From positions 1 to 25,199 of the forward strand of contig CAYFTL010000029.1 of assembly GCA_964346145.1 (NCBI GenBank): DNA of 25,199 bases, written 5' to 3'. Positions within the stretch are counted from its first letter, which is position 1. Each line of letters starts with the position of its first letter. Source of the DNA: CAYFTL01 sp964346145. Lineage in GTDB: Bacteria > Bacillota > Clostridia > Christensenellales > Aristaeellaceae. Of this stretch, positions 13,722 through 21,288 are shown one piece after another. A program made the translations under genes and the position numbers. Below the pieces are notes generated by a model. It saw nothing but the letters and a program-made list of their open reading frames with translations. It had not been told where the DNA came from and made no database searches.

Positions 13722-14867
13722 TTATGCAAACTCTAGGCAACGCTTGCGGAAATACAGATAATTTTCTAGGGAAACCTCTTCGGGCACGCCGTGGTCGCAG
13801 GTGGGCAAAAATCCACCCCGCGCCTGCATGACGGGAAAGATATCGTCGATCATGCGGTCGATAGCTTTAGGCCCCTGGGCCAGAATTCGCTTATCCACCC
13901 CTCCGGAGATGCGCAAATCGGGGTATTTTTGAGCCATGCCTTTTAAATCACAGCCAGCAGCGACTTCAAAGGGGCTTAGGAAATTCAGGCCGATTTCCCG
14001 GTACAGGTCTATAACCGGATCGCTGAAGCCGTCGGTGTCCACCTGAAAGTGCAGCGTGCGGCCCTTGTCCAGTTGACGCTTGCGGGCGTTGGATAAAAGC
14101 TGCTGGTAATAGGGGAACAAGAACGCCCGGATCATGTCAGGCGAAATCAGCGGACCGTGGTTGTAGCAAATATCTTCGGCGATGAAAATTTCGTCCAGGG
14201 TTACGTGCTGTTGGTGGCGCGCGATAACGCTGTCGGCCAAGTTCAGCCAGGCCTGCATGCAGCTATGGATCAGATCGGGATCATCGTAGAAGATATAGAG
14301 CAAATCTTCCGGACCGATCAGCGAGCGCAGGTACATATATCCCCCCACAAGGCTTTGACCGACGAAAAGGCCTTGCCTGGCTTTTTCCACCGCTTGGGGC
14401 ATGTATTCGTCCATTTGAATTTGACGCTCGGGAGAGTTGGGATCCATGCGCCAGAGGCAATTTTCTTCCCAGGTTTTTTGATCGCTCACCGGGTGATGGA
14501 TGTATTCGGGCATAAAGCCGCTTCGCCGATCCTTGAAACACAACAAATGGCGGCCGGCGAAATCCTGTACGACCTCATAATCGCCCCGGTCTTCGACCAC
14601 CTTTTCTTCGAATATGGGCTCGAATCCGGCTTCGCACCAGCCCAAGCCGTAAAGATCAACCCGGCCGGCGGGATCGTAGCCGAAAAGCTGGGCTAGGTTG
14701 GCGTTTGAATCCAACCCTTGTTCGCGTTGCCATTTTTCCAAACTATAAAATCCAAATTCCTTCTGATAAAATCCGGCTCCGGGCACCATGTTGTAAAAGT
14801 CCCAATATTTTTTTGCTCCGGGTGCTATTTGATCGCGGGAGACCATGCTATGAATTCCATCGCCCAT
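13722..14867 (-). CDS. URO-D-fold protein (second paralogue), not canonical HemE
   Basis: This is a 381-residue protein. The ATG at 14867 (MGDGIHSM) follows AAAGGAGG by 10 bases; an upstream ATG at 14903 lies at the predicted transcription start and is unlikely to be used. The URO-D fold is indicated by IAEDICYNHGPLISP (229-243), FPYYQQLL, QVDTDGF (275-281), SPFEVAAGCD (298-307) and SGGVDKR (321-327). The N-terminal MRQAGR motif of heme-pathway HemE is missing. The DTDG segment sits where methylcobamide methyltransferases have the zinc-binding HxCG. It shares these motifs with the paralogue at 2652 but is otherwise divergent, so they are old duplicates with perhaps different substrates. It has its own promoter and lies beside the second AraC gene. 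Its reaction is unknown. Confidence 0.88.
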   Translation of the reverse strand: MGDGIHSMVSRDQIAPGAKKYWDFYNMVPGAGFYQKEFGFYSLEKWQREQGLDSNANLAQLFGYDPAGRVDLYGLGWCEAGFEPIFEEKVVEDRGDYEVVQDFAGRHLLCFKDRRSGFMPEYIHHPVSDQKTWEENCLWRMDPNSPERQIQMDEYMPQAVEKARQGLFVGQSLVGGYMYLRSLIGPEDLLYIFYDDPDLIHSCMQAWLNLADSVIARHQQHVTLDEIFIAEDICYNHGPLISPDMIRAFLFPYYQQLLSNARKRQLDKGRTLHFQVDTDGFSDPVIDLYREIGLNFLSPFEVAAGCDLKGMAQKYPDLRISGGVDKRILAQGPKAIDRMIDDIFPVMQARGGFLPTCDHGVPEEVSLENYLYFRKRCLEFA

Positions 14868-14908
14868 AGGGGTAAGTCCTCCTTTGCGTTTTAAAGCTGC
14901 CACATGGC

Positions 14909-14937
14909 AATATAAAATAGGAAGTTAACCGGTACAA
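14909..14937 (-). promoter_or_regulatory. SigA-type promoter of the second URO-D-fold gene
   Basis: On the minus strand TTGTAC (14932-14937) and TATATT (14909-14914) are exactly 17 bases apart. Transcription should begin near 14902, giving a leader of about 35 bases to the ATG at 14867. Confidence 0.65.
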
Positions 14938-15029
14938 TTGAAGTGAAGGTAGTTAAGCATTTCGGTCGAGCATGCATATATATTAAAGAAACGGATCAGT
15001 CAAATACATTATCATACAAGGGAGGGCGA

Positions 15030-15089
15030 ATGTCTATAGCTCAACGGAAATATAAGTTCACTTGGAGTAGAGGTCGAGAGCATCAATAA
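15030..15089 (+). CDS. Possible 19-residue small ORF with a strong ribosome binding site
   Basis: ATG at 15030 follows GGGAGG with suitable spacing and opens a 19-codon frame ending in TAA at 15087 (MSIAQRKYKFTWSRGREHQ). The peptide is basic, with no membrane segment. It lies upstream of the GrpB-family gene in the 217-bp spacer and could be a leader peptide or chance. Nothing else in the spacer is coding as far as I can see. Confidence 0.25.
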   Translation: MSIAQRKYKFTWSRGREHQ

Positions 15090-15100
15090 GCGCATGTAAT

Positions 15101-15128
15101 TTGCGATGGTTTTTTTGATTTGTAACAT
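15101..15128 (+). promoter_or_regulatory. Possible promoter of the GrpB-family gene
   Basis: TTGCGA (15101-15106) and TAACAT (15123-15128) are 16 bases apart, with the start codon 27 bases downstream. The match is modest. Confidence 0.3.
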
Positions 15129-15154
15129 AATTTATGATGAAAAGAGGAAACGGT

Positions 15155-15724
15155 ATGGGGAAAGCCCTCGATCAAATGACGATTGAAGAGCTGTGGCAGC
15201 TCTTTCCGATTTTATTAACCGAACACAAAGCGGAATGGACAAAGTGGTATCAGGAAGAAAAATTACTGCTGGAACGGGGGATTGGCCGTGCCAATATACA
15301 CCGCATTGAGCACATTGGTAGCACAGCGATTTCGGACATATGGGCCAAACCGATTGTGGACATCCTGCTGGAGACACCGTCAAACGTGGATGTCCATAGG
15401 TTGCAAGCGCTTGCGCAGCGGCAAGGGTATATTTGTATGTCCCAATGCGAAAACAGGGCATCGCTGAACAAGGGCTATACGCCGGATGGCTTTGCTCAAC
15501 GTGTTTTTTATTTGCATTTGCGAGTTCGCGGTGATAACGATGAACTGTATTTTAGAGATTATTTAAACGCTCATGCCGATGCGGCCCGGGAATATCAGCA
15601 GCTCAAGCTGTCTCTATGGAAAATGTATGAGCACGACCGCGACGCATACACCAGGAGCAAGACTGAGTTTATAAAGAGATATACCGAAATGGCCAAGAAT
15701 TTGTATACAGACCGGTATGCATGA
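15155..15724 (+). CDS. GrpB family protein (UPF0157, nucleotidyltransferase fold)
   Basis: This is a cytoplasmic protein of 189 residues, the usual length of the family. The start is the ATG at 15155 (MGKALDQM), 7 bases after GAGG; the ATG at 15134 precedes that site. The diagnostic motif IEHIGSTAISDIWAKPIVDI (about 47-66) contains the GS and the D-x-D-like acidic positions of a minimal nucleotidyltransferase, and later come RVFYLHLRVRG and FRDYLNAH. GrpB proteins are widespread but their substrate is not established; some are fused to dephospho-CoA kinase. It is monocistronic, transcribed towards the MATE gene and separated from it by a shared terminator. It does not seem to belong to the sugar locus. 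Confidence 0.93.
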   Translation: MGKALDQMTIEELWQLFPILLTEHKAEWTKWYQEEKLLLERGIGRANIHRIEHIGSTAISDIWAKPIVDILLETPSNVDVHRLQALAQRQGYICMSQCENRASLNKGYTPDGFAQRVFYLHLRVRGDNDELYFRDYLNAHADAAREYQQLKLSLWKMYEHDRDAYTRSKTEFIKRYTEMAKNLYTDRYA

Positions 15725-15751
15725 TTGGGGGCATACGCTTACAAAAAACAG

Positions 15752-15782
15752 AAACTCCCTTCGAATTTTTCGAAGGGAGTTT
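15752..15782. terminator. Bidirectional terminator between GrpB-family and MATE genes
   Basis: AAACTCCCTTCGAA (15752-15765) and TTCGAAGGGAGTTT (15769-15782) form a perfect 14-bp stem with a 3-base loop. On the minus strand the stem is followed by CTGTTTTTTG, the stronger direction, which ends the MATE transcript. The plus side has only a short T-run. Confidence 0.88.
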
Positions 15783-15796
15783 GAATATATTGGCAA

Positions 15797-17218
15797 TTAA
15801 GATTCCGGCGCATCCGACGTTTCGAGGGGGAAACTGGTGCTCCTGGTGGCCATGCGGCGTTCAAACCACTTGCCTTTTTTGTAATATATGATCAGCATGA
15901 TGGAGGTGATCGTCCAGGAAATCGGATACCCCAGCAGCATAACGTTGACCGAATCCATGATATTGGGTGCAATAAACAGCACCCAAACGATGCGCAGCAC
16001 TACGACGCCCAGCGCGGTTAAGATCATGGGTACCAGCGCTTCGCCCACGCCGCGCATGGTGCCGGCCAAGATTTCTACGCACACATAGGTAAAGAAGAAG
16101 GGAGTTAAGGTGTGCATCATGCTCATGCCCTGGGCGATGACTTCCGGGGTCATGGCATCCTGGTCGTTGGTAAACCAACCGAAGATATATTCACCCAATC
16201 CAATGAGCAACAAGCTGATGCCGATCGACGCGCCAAAAGCTATGGCCAAGCACACGCGCACGCCATGCTTGATGCGATCCAGTTTGAGCGCCCCAAAGTT
16301 TTGCCCGACAAAGGTGGTTATAGATACGCCAAACGCGCTCATGATCATCCAGAAAAACGAATCGATCTTTCCGTAAGCCGCCCATGCTGCTGTAGTGGCT
16401 GTGCCAAAAAAGTTAACAGAAGATTGAATGACCAGGTTTGCCGAGGAGTACATGATCGATTGGAGCCCTGCGGGCAGGCCGATGCGGACGGTTTCCACCA
16501 AAGCCGATTTATGAAAGCGAATTTTTTTGATGTCTAACTTATAGCTTTCGTCGGTGCGCATCAGAACCCATAGCGTGAGCACGACGCTGGCGACCTGGGA
16601 AAGCACGGTGGCAATGGCGGCGCCGGCAACGCCCCAGCCTAACACAGCCACAAACAACAAATCCAGCACGATGTTAACCACACAGCCTACAATCAAAAAA
16701 TACAGAGGGCGCTTGGAATCTCCGCCGGCGCGCAGTATGCCGCTGCCCACGTTGTACAAAAGGGAGGAGATAATGCCCAAAAAATAGATGCGGATGTAGG
16801 CAATCGCATCACCCAGCACGTCGGCTGGTGTGTGCATTTTTTCCAAAATTCCGGGAGAAATGAGGTAACCAAACACGGTTAAAAATAGGCCGGCGGCCAG
16901 GCTGAGCGCCACGCCGGTGTGCACGGCGGCGCTGGTTCCCTCGGCATCCTTTGCGCCGCAGTATTGGGATACCACGACGGTGGTTCCCGAAGCGATGCCC
17001 ACAAACAAGCCTATGATCAGGTTAATCAGCGTGCTGGTTGCTCCGCCCACAGCTGCCAGCGCTTGCGCGCCACAAAACTGGCCCACCACCATGGCGTCCA
17101 CCGTATTGTACAGCTGCTGAAAAAAAGTACCGAACGCGATGGGAAAGAAAAAGCTAAGCAGTTGTTTCCAAATGACGCCCTCGGTAAGTCCGACTTGTGC
17201 ACGCTTAGATTGGTTCAT
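15797..17218 (-). CDS. MATE-family multidrug/metabolite efflux transporter
   Basis: This 473-residue membrane protein has about twelve helices in two related halves, and is expected to export cationic drugs or metabolites by Na+ or H+ antiport. The N-terminus LLSFFFPIAFGTFFQQLYNT followed by VDAMVVGQFCGAQALAAVGG is a family hallmark, as are GIASGTTVVVSQYCGAKD, GVAGAAIATVLSQVASVV, and SVNFFGTATTAAWAAYGKID in the second half. It ends in a short polar cytoplasmic tail. The ATG at 17218 has AGGAG about 10 bases upstream. It is a single-gene unit between terminators. The substrate is unknown, and the low sequence specificity of the family prevents a guess. Confidence 0.95.
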   Translation of the reverse strand: MNQSKRAQVGLTEGVIWKQLLSFFFPIAFGTFFQQLYNTVDAMVVGQFCGAQALAAVGGATSTLINLIIGLFVGIASGTTVVVSQYCGAKDAEGTSAAVHTGVALSLAAGLFLTVFGYLISPGILEKMHTPADVLGDAIAYIRIYFLGIISSLLYNVGSGILRAGGDSKRPLYFLIVGCVVNIVLDLLFVAVLGWGVAGAAIATVLSQVASVVLTLWVLMRTDESYKLDIKKIRFHKSALVETVRIGLPAGLQSIMYSSANLVIQSSVNFFGTATTAAWAAYGKIDSFFWMIMSAFGVSITTFVGQNFGALKLDRIKHGVRVCLAIAFGASIGISLLLIGLGEYIFGWFTNDQDAMTPEVIAQGMSMMHTLTPFFFTYVCVEILAGTMRGVGEALVPMILTALGVVVLRIVWVLFIAPNIMDSVNVMLLGYPISWTITSIMLIIYYKKGKWFERRMATRSTSFPLETSDAPES

Positions 17219-17261
17219 GAATGTAGTGCTCCTTCTATGGAATGATGATCAATACAAATAT

Positions 17262-17270
17262 ACTATACCA
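17262..17270 (-). promoter_or_regulatory. Extended -10 promoter of the MATE gene
   Basis: On the minus strand TGGTATAGT is a good extended -10 element; the -35 position is weak. The start codon is about 44 bases downstream. Confidence 0.45.
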
Positions 17271-17316
17271 AACGCTGTGTTTTGACCAGAGAGATAGCCC
17301 CACTGTTCATTATATA

Positions 17317-17348
17317 ACAAAATCCCAATAAAGGCATTGGGATTTTGT
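17317..17348 (-). terminator. Terminator after the caspase-like gene
   Basis: ACAAAATCCCAAT (17317-17329) and ATTGGGATTTTGT (17336-17348) form a perfect 13-bp stem with a 6-base loop. In the minus direction the tail is TATATAAT, only partly T-rich. It should close the minus-strand unit that begins at 23304. Confidence 0.6.
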
Positions 17349-17407
17349 TTTGGTTTATCTAGTTATGTAACGGTTTTTTAATTGGTTAGAGGGATTGCCC
17401 AGGCTTT

Positions 17408-19423
17408 TTATTCTTGAAAGAGGATAAGATCTGCCGATTGGGCGCGGAGCATAGGCGTTTGAACGGGTGTGGGTTCGACGCCGCTGCTGCTTAGGAAATT
17501 TTGAACGCGGATTGCTGCATAGTCGTTGAGCTCTTGTACGGTGAGCTTGCCGTCGCCGTTGGCGTCGGCTTTCAAGGAGGTCTTGCCGTCGGCAATCAGA
17601 TCCCACCCGGCACCCTCGCTTAGGCTACGCCCGAAGGCTGTCGCCATGGAAGCTTCGGTTTGAGTTTTTTCCGAACCAATTCGATAAGAATCTTCGGTGG
17701 CGGAAGAGGAGGTCATAACGATGTACTTTTCGTTTTGAAATACCGTCTGTCCATCGATAAAGGCTCCGCTTTGGCAGTAGTCGAGTATAAGCACAATCTT
17801 GCCGCGCACATTGTGCGTTTGTTGTTCCAACTCTGCCGGAGAAATCCGCTCTCCGCTGTGTAGCTCAAAATAAGGCTGGCCGCCTTCTACGCCGCCGTGG
17901 GTGTTGATGTAAAAGACCGACACATCGCTGTCCGAAGCTTCGAGGAAGGTTTGGTTTATGGCTGCGAAAAGCTGCTCTTTGGTCACGTCCAGCTTGATGG
18001 CGATTTCGTACTGTTCTCCGTCCATGTCGGCCTGCTGGAACATGTCGGACAAACCTTGAGCCGTGTTGATGGCGCCGATGCGGGCGCGCCCGTCGGAATA
18101 CAGGCGTTCGCTAACCAAGAGCGCCCGGTACTTGGCCTTGGGTGGCGTTACGGTAAGGTTTAATTCGGCGCTTAGGCCTCCGTCCCGGGTGGAAACCACG
18201 ATCACGGTACTGCCTTCCTTGTGCGCGGCTAATGCGCCCAACGGATCCACGGTGGCCACGCTCTCATCCCGGGAAGTATAAACCAGCTGATCCTCGCTTC
18301 CGGCGGGGAAAACCACGGGTTCCAAAAGCACCTTGGTGCCCAAACTTATTTCCAAATCCGAAGGATCAAAATACAAATTTTGAATCTGGGCCTTGTTTAC
18401 GGTGACGGTACACTCGGCGTGCAATGCGCCGTTTAGAAACAGATAAACGGATGCCTGCCCTTGTTTAAGCGCGGTGATCTGGCCCTGAGGATCAACCTTG
18501 ATCACCTCGGGCGCAGAGCTGACGAACACGATGTCGGGCGTTTGCTGGGCAGGGGTAATACTCCAGCGCAGCTGTTGCTGTTGGCCGACAAAGAGGTCTA
18601 CGGACTTTTGCTCCAGCTTTGCCTTGAGCTGGTCTGTGCCTTGCTGCGGCACCACAATCACCAGCTTATAGCTGCCCATTGTGTTCGAAAACGCGTTGAC
18701 GCGTACAAAATATTGTTGTCCGGCCTTTAGGGGTTGACGGATGTAAAAGTTGGCGTTCTTTTGAAATTCCATGTCGTCGTTAAAGGCGATTTGCTCTCCC
18801 TGGGCGTTGAGCAGGTAGCCCTGGGTGTCCAGCTCGCTTCCGTCAACTCCTTCGGTTTTGATGGCATATTCGCCATCGGTTTCGGCAACGAAGGAGTACC
18901 AGTGGACATCCCGCGGCGCGGCAATCGTTTTTATATATTCCACATTGCCGGCGGCCAGCATGATGGGGTTGTTGCTGTTGCGGCCGTAACTGTTTTTCAT
19001 AACCCCTACCACAAAGCCGATTTGCCCTTGAAGATCGGATGCGCTGGTCACAGTCAGCAGATAGGGCGTACCTTCGACCAACCTTTGGGTGATTTGAAAG
19101 CCGCCCTCTGTGGAGCGGTCCTCACCCACCTGTTCGCTGGTTTCTTCTATATATAAGCTGGCGATCAGGTTTTGCGGGAGGCTTTGTTCATAAAAGCTTT
19201 TGAAGATATACTCTCCGGTTTCCTGGGGAACGAATCGGTAGTAAGCGACATCATTATCGGGGCTTAGCGCGACCGTTTCCCAGCTGTTGGTGTACAGCTC
19301 TACCGGATTGATTTCATCGGCAACGGCGGGAACGCACAGCGCACACAACATTGTCGCAAACAGCGACAATGCAAAAAAGATTGCGCGCAGGTTTTTGTGC
19401 TGTGCAGCGTGCATCAGTTCCAT
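17408..19423 (-). CDS. Secreted caspase-fold peptidase with PPC-like, Ig-like and EF-hand regions
   Basis: This is a 671-residue exported protein. Two starts are possible, ATG 19423 and ATG 19414; GAGGAG sits very close to the first and 11 bases from the second. The signal peptide runs to about residue 36 (cleavage after AVA). Residues about 40-140 and 150-258 are two related beta-rich regions resembling bacterial pre-peptidase C-terminal domains (VAYYRFVPQETGEYIF; VHWYSFVAETDGEYAI). Residues about 265-343 and 345-426 resemble two Ig-like BIG2 domains. From about 430 a caspase-like (C14-type) domain follows: YRALLVSERLYSDG, FYINTHGG with catalytic His509, and LILDYCQSGAF with catalytic Cys550. 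DANGDGKLTVQE (620-631) is a complete EF-hand loop, so Ca2+ binding is likely. Substrate and role are unknown. It is probably co-transcribed with the ABC-F and SpoIID-like genes. Confidence 0.85.
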   Translation of the reverse strand: MELMHAAQHKNLRAIFFALSLFATMLCALCVPAVADEINPVELYTNSWETVALSPDNDVAYYRFVPQETGEYIFKSFYEQSLPQNLIASLYIEETSEQVGEDRSTEGGFQITQRLVEGTPYLLTVTSASDLQGQIGFVVGVMKNSYGRNSNNPIMLAAGNVEYIKTIAAPRDVHWYSFVAETDGEYAIKTEGVDGSELDTQGYLLNAQGEQIAFNDDMEFQKNANFYIRQPLKAGQQYFVRVNAFSNTMGSYKLVIVVPQQGTDQLKAKLEQKSVDLFVGQQQQLRWSITPAQQTPDIVFVSSAPEVIKVDPQGQITALKQGQASVYLFLNGALHAECTVTVNKAQIQNLYFDPSDLEISLGTKVLLEPVVFPAGSEDQLVYTSRDESVATVDPLGALAAHKEGSTVIVVSTRDGGLSAELNLTVTPPKAKYRALLVSERLYSDGRARIGAINTAQGLSDMFQQADMDGEQYEIAIKLDVTKEQLFAAINQTFLEASDSDVSVFYINTHGGVEGGQPYFELHSGERISPAELEQQTHNVRGKIVLILDYCQSGAFIDGQTVFQNEKYIVMTSSSATEDSYRIGSEKTQTEASMATAFGRSLSEGAGWDLIADGKTSLKADANGDGKLTVQELNDYAAIRVQNFLSSSGVEPTPVQTPMLRAQSADLILFQE

Positions 19424-19468
19424 CGCTCCTCGTTGTGCTTCCAGGTGATTTTATATTATTTATAGAAG

Positions 19469-21241
19469 CTATTCTTGCCGGGCGATTTGCTCAGCGAGAT
19501 CCTCCAAATACAGCCAGCGCTCGGTAAGCTCATCCAAACGGGCATTTGCCCGGCTCAGCTGTTGCCCCAGGCGTTCCAGTTCCACATAATCGCTGCTGTG
19601 TTGGGCCATTTGTGCTTCTATGTTTTGAACGTCCTGCTCGGCTTGGGCAATGCGTTCTTCAATGGTTTCATAGTCCCGCTGTTCCTTGAAGCTGAACTTT
19701 AGCTTGCGGCGGGTGCGCATCGCTTCGGATTCGGCCTTGCCTTTATCGGCTTGCGCGGCGGACGCTTGTTCTTCCTGATCCTTGCGCTCTAACAGATAAT
19801 CGGTGTAGCCGCCCATATAGCGGCAAACATGCCCGTCTTCTTGGGTTTCAAAGATTTGGTTTGCTATGCGATCCAGGAAGTAGCGATCGTGGCTGGCGGC
19901 AACGACCGCGCCCTCAAAATCGTCCAAATAATCCTCTAATATGGTCAACGTTTGAATGTCCAAATCGTTGGTGGGTTCGTCCAACAAGAGCACGTTTGGT
20001 GCGCCCATCAGCTCGCGCAGCAGAAACAGCCGACGCTTTTCTCCGCCGGAAAATCGGTGAATGGGGGTGCGCTGAAGCGCAGGGGGGAACAAAAACTGTT
20101 CCAGCATTTGGCTAGCGCTGATTTGCCCTTTTGGGGTTTTTAATGCGGGAGCAACCCGGCTGACGTATTCAAGGGCGGTGATGTCTCCGTCGATCCCTTG
20201 GGTGTGCTGGGCAAAATAACCGATTTTAACCGTGCTGCCCCGGACGATGGTTCCCTCGTCTGGCTCTAGGATGCCGGCGATCAGGTTGAGCAGCGTGCTC
20301 TTGCCGGTACCGTTGCCGCCCACCAGGCCGATTCGGTCGTCCCGCAGCAGGTTGTAGCTGAAATCTTTGACTATGGCGCGCCCGTCAAACGCTTTGGACA
20401 TAGCTTCAATTTCGATAATTTGCTTGCCCAGGCGGCTGCTGGCTGCGCTCATTTGAACCTTGGCGCCTTCTGAGGGCAGGCTGCTTTCCTTGAGCTGTTC
20501 GATTTTTTGTAGTCTGCCTTTGGCCTTGGTAGTGCGCGCTCTGGCGCCCCGCTGTGCCCATTCCAATTCCTTTTTGAGCAATACGCGTCTGCGGTTGTCG
20601 CTGCTTTGTTCCATGGCTTGCCGCTCGGCCTTCATTTCCAGGTATCGGGAATAGTTGGCCGGATAGCTGGTGAGGGTGGCGTTGTCCAGTTCTACGATGG
20701 CGTTGGCCACGTTTTCAAGAAAAAACCGATCGTGGGTGACCATGATGATTCCGCCGCGAAACGCGCGCAAAAATTCCTCCAACCATTCCACCATATCGCT
20801 GTCCAGGTGGTTGGTCGGCTCGTCCAAAATATAAAGATCTGCCGGGTGGACCAACACGGCAGCCAGCGCCACGCGTTTGCGCTGGCCGCCCGACAGCTGC
20901 CCGATCGGCTGATCGTGGTCTAAAATTTTTAAGCGGTTGAGCACGGTCTGGGCTTCAAAGTGGCGGGCGTTTGCCCCCTTTACCACGTACTCAAGGGCGC
21001 TTATGCTTTCATCCATCGCCGGATTTTGCTCCAGAAAGCCCACTCGGAGTCCGTTTGCGCGAACCACCTGCCCATTATCCGGCTCTTCCAATCCGGCTAA
21101 AATGCGCAGCAGCGTGCTCTTGCCTGTGCCGTTTATGCCGATGATGCCGATTTTGGCCTCGTCCTCCACATACAGGCTGGCATTTTCCAGCAACGGATTG
21201 AGGCCATAGTTTTTATCGATATGTTCTGCCGATAGCAACAT
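19469..21241 (-). CDS. ABC-F family ATPase (Uup-like)
   Basis: This soluble 590-residue protein has two ABC ATPase cassettes and no membrane segment, as in ABC-F proteins that act on the ribosome. First cassette: Walker A GINGTGKST (35-43), signature LSGGQRKR (116-123), Walker B LYILDEPTNHLD (136-147). Second: GGNGTGKST (308-316), FSGGEKRR (397-404), LLLDEPTNDLD (418-428). Between them is the charged P-site tRNA-interaction linker (about 200-260). A C-terminal coiled coil begins KLKFSFKEQRDYE, close to the Uup C-terminal domain. ABC-F members of this type are linked to translation quality control or, in other subgroups, to antibiotic resistance; the Uup-like tail favours the former. The ATG at 21241 has AGAGGA 11 bases upstream. 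Confidence 0.95.
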   Translation of the reverse strand: MLLSAEHIDKNYGLNPLLENASLYVEDEAKIGIIGINGTGKSTLLRILAGLEEPDNGQVVRANGLRVGFLEQNPAMDESISALEYVVKGANARHFEAQTVLNRLKILDHDQPIGQLSGGQRKRVALAAVLVHPADLYILDEPTNHLDSDMVEWLEEFLRAFRGGIIMVTHDRFFLENVANAIVELDNATLTSYPANYSRYLEMKAERQAMEQSSDNRRRVLLKKELEWAQRGARARTTKAKGRLQKIEQLKESSLPSEGAKVQMSAASSRLGKQIIEIEAMSKAFDGRAIVKDFSYNLLRDDRIGLVGGNGTGKSTLLNLIAGILEPDEGTIVRGSTVKIGYFAQHTQGIDGDITALEYVSRVAPALKTPKGQISASQMLEQFLFPPALQRTPIHRFSGGEKRRLFLLRELMGAPNVLLLDEPTNDLDIQTLTILEDYLDDFEGAVVAASHDRYFLDRIANQIFETQEDGHVCRYMGGYTDYLLERKDQEEQASAAQADKGKAESEAMRTRRKLKFSFKEQRDYETIEERIAQAEQDVQNIEAQMAQHSSDYVELERLGQQLSRANARLDELTERWLYLEDLAEQIARQE

Positions 21242-21288
21242 GTATGTTTGTTTCCTCTTCCTGTGTCCTTTGTGGTTGTCGCCGGTGG

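Noticed and set aside
14157..14696. Plus-strand frame of 179 codons opposite the second URO-D-fold gene
   Set aside because: Antisense shadow; no ribosome binding site and no recognisable protein family.
17408..19423. Clostripain (C11) or gingipain (C25) type peptidase
   Set aside because: The Cys context LDYCQSGAF and His context NTHGG fit the C14/caspase pattern better, though all belong to the same clan.
19469..21241. Antibiotic-resistance ABC-F protein
   Set aside because: The Uup-like C-terminal coiled coil and lack of resistance neighbours favour a housekeeping role; sequence reading alone cannot show resistance.
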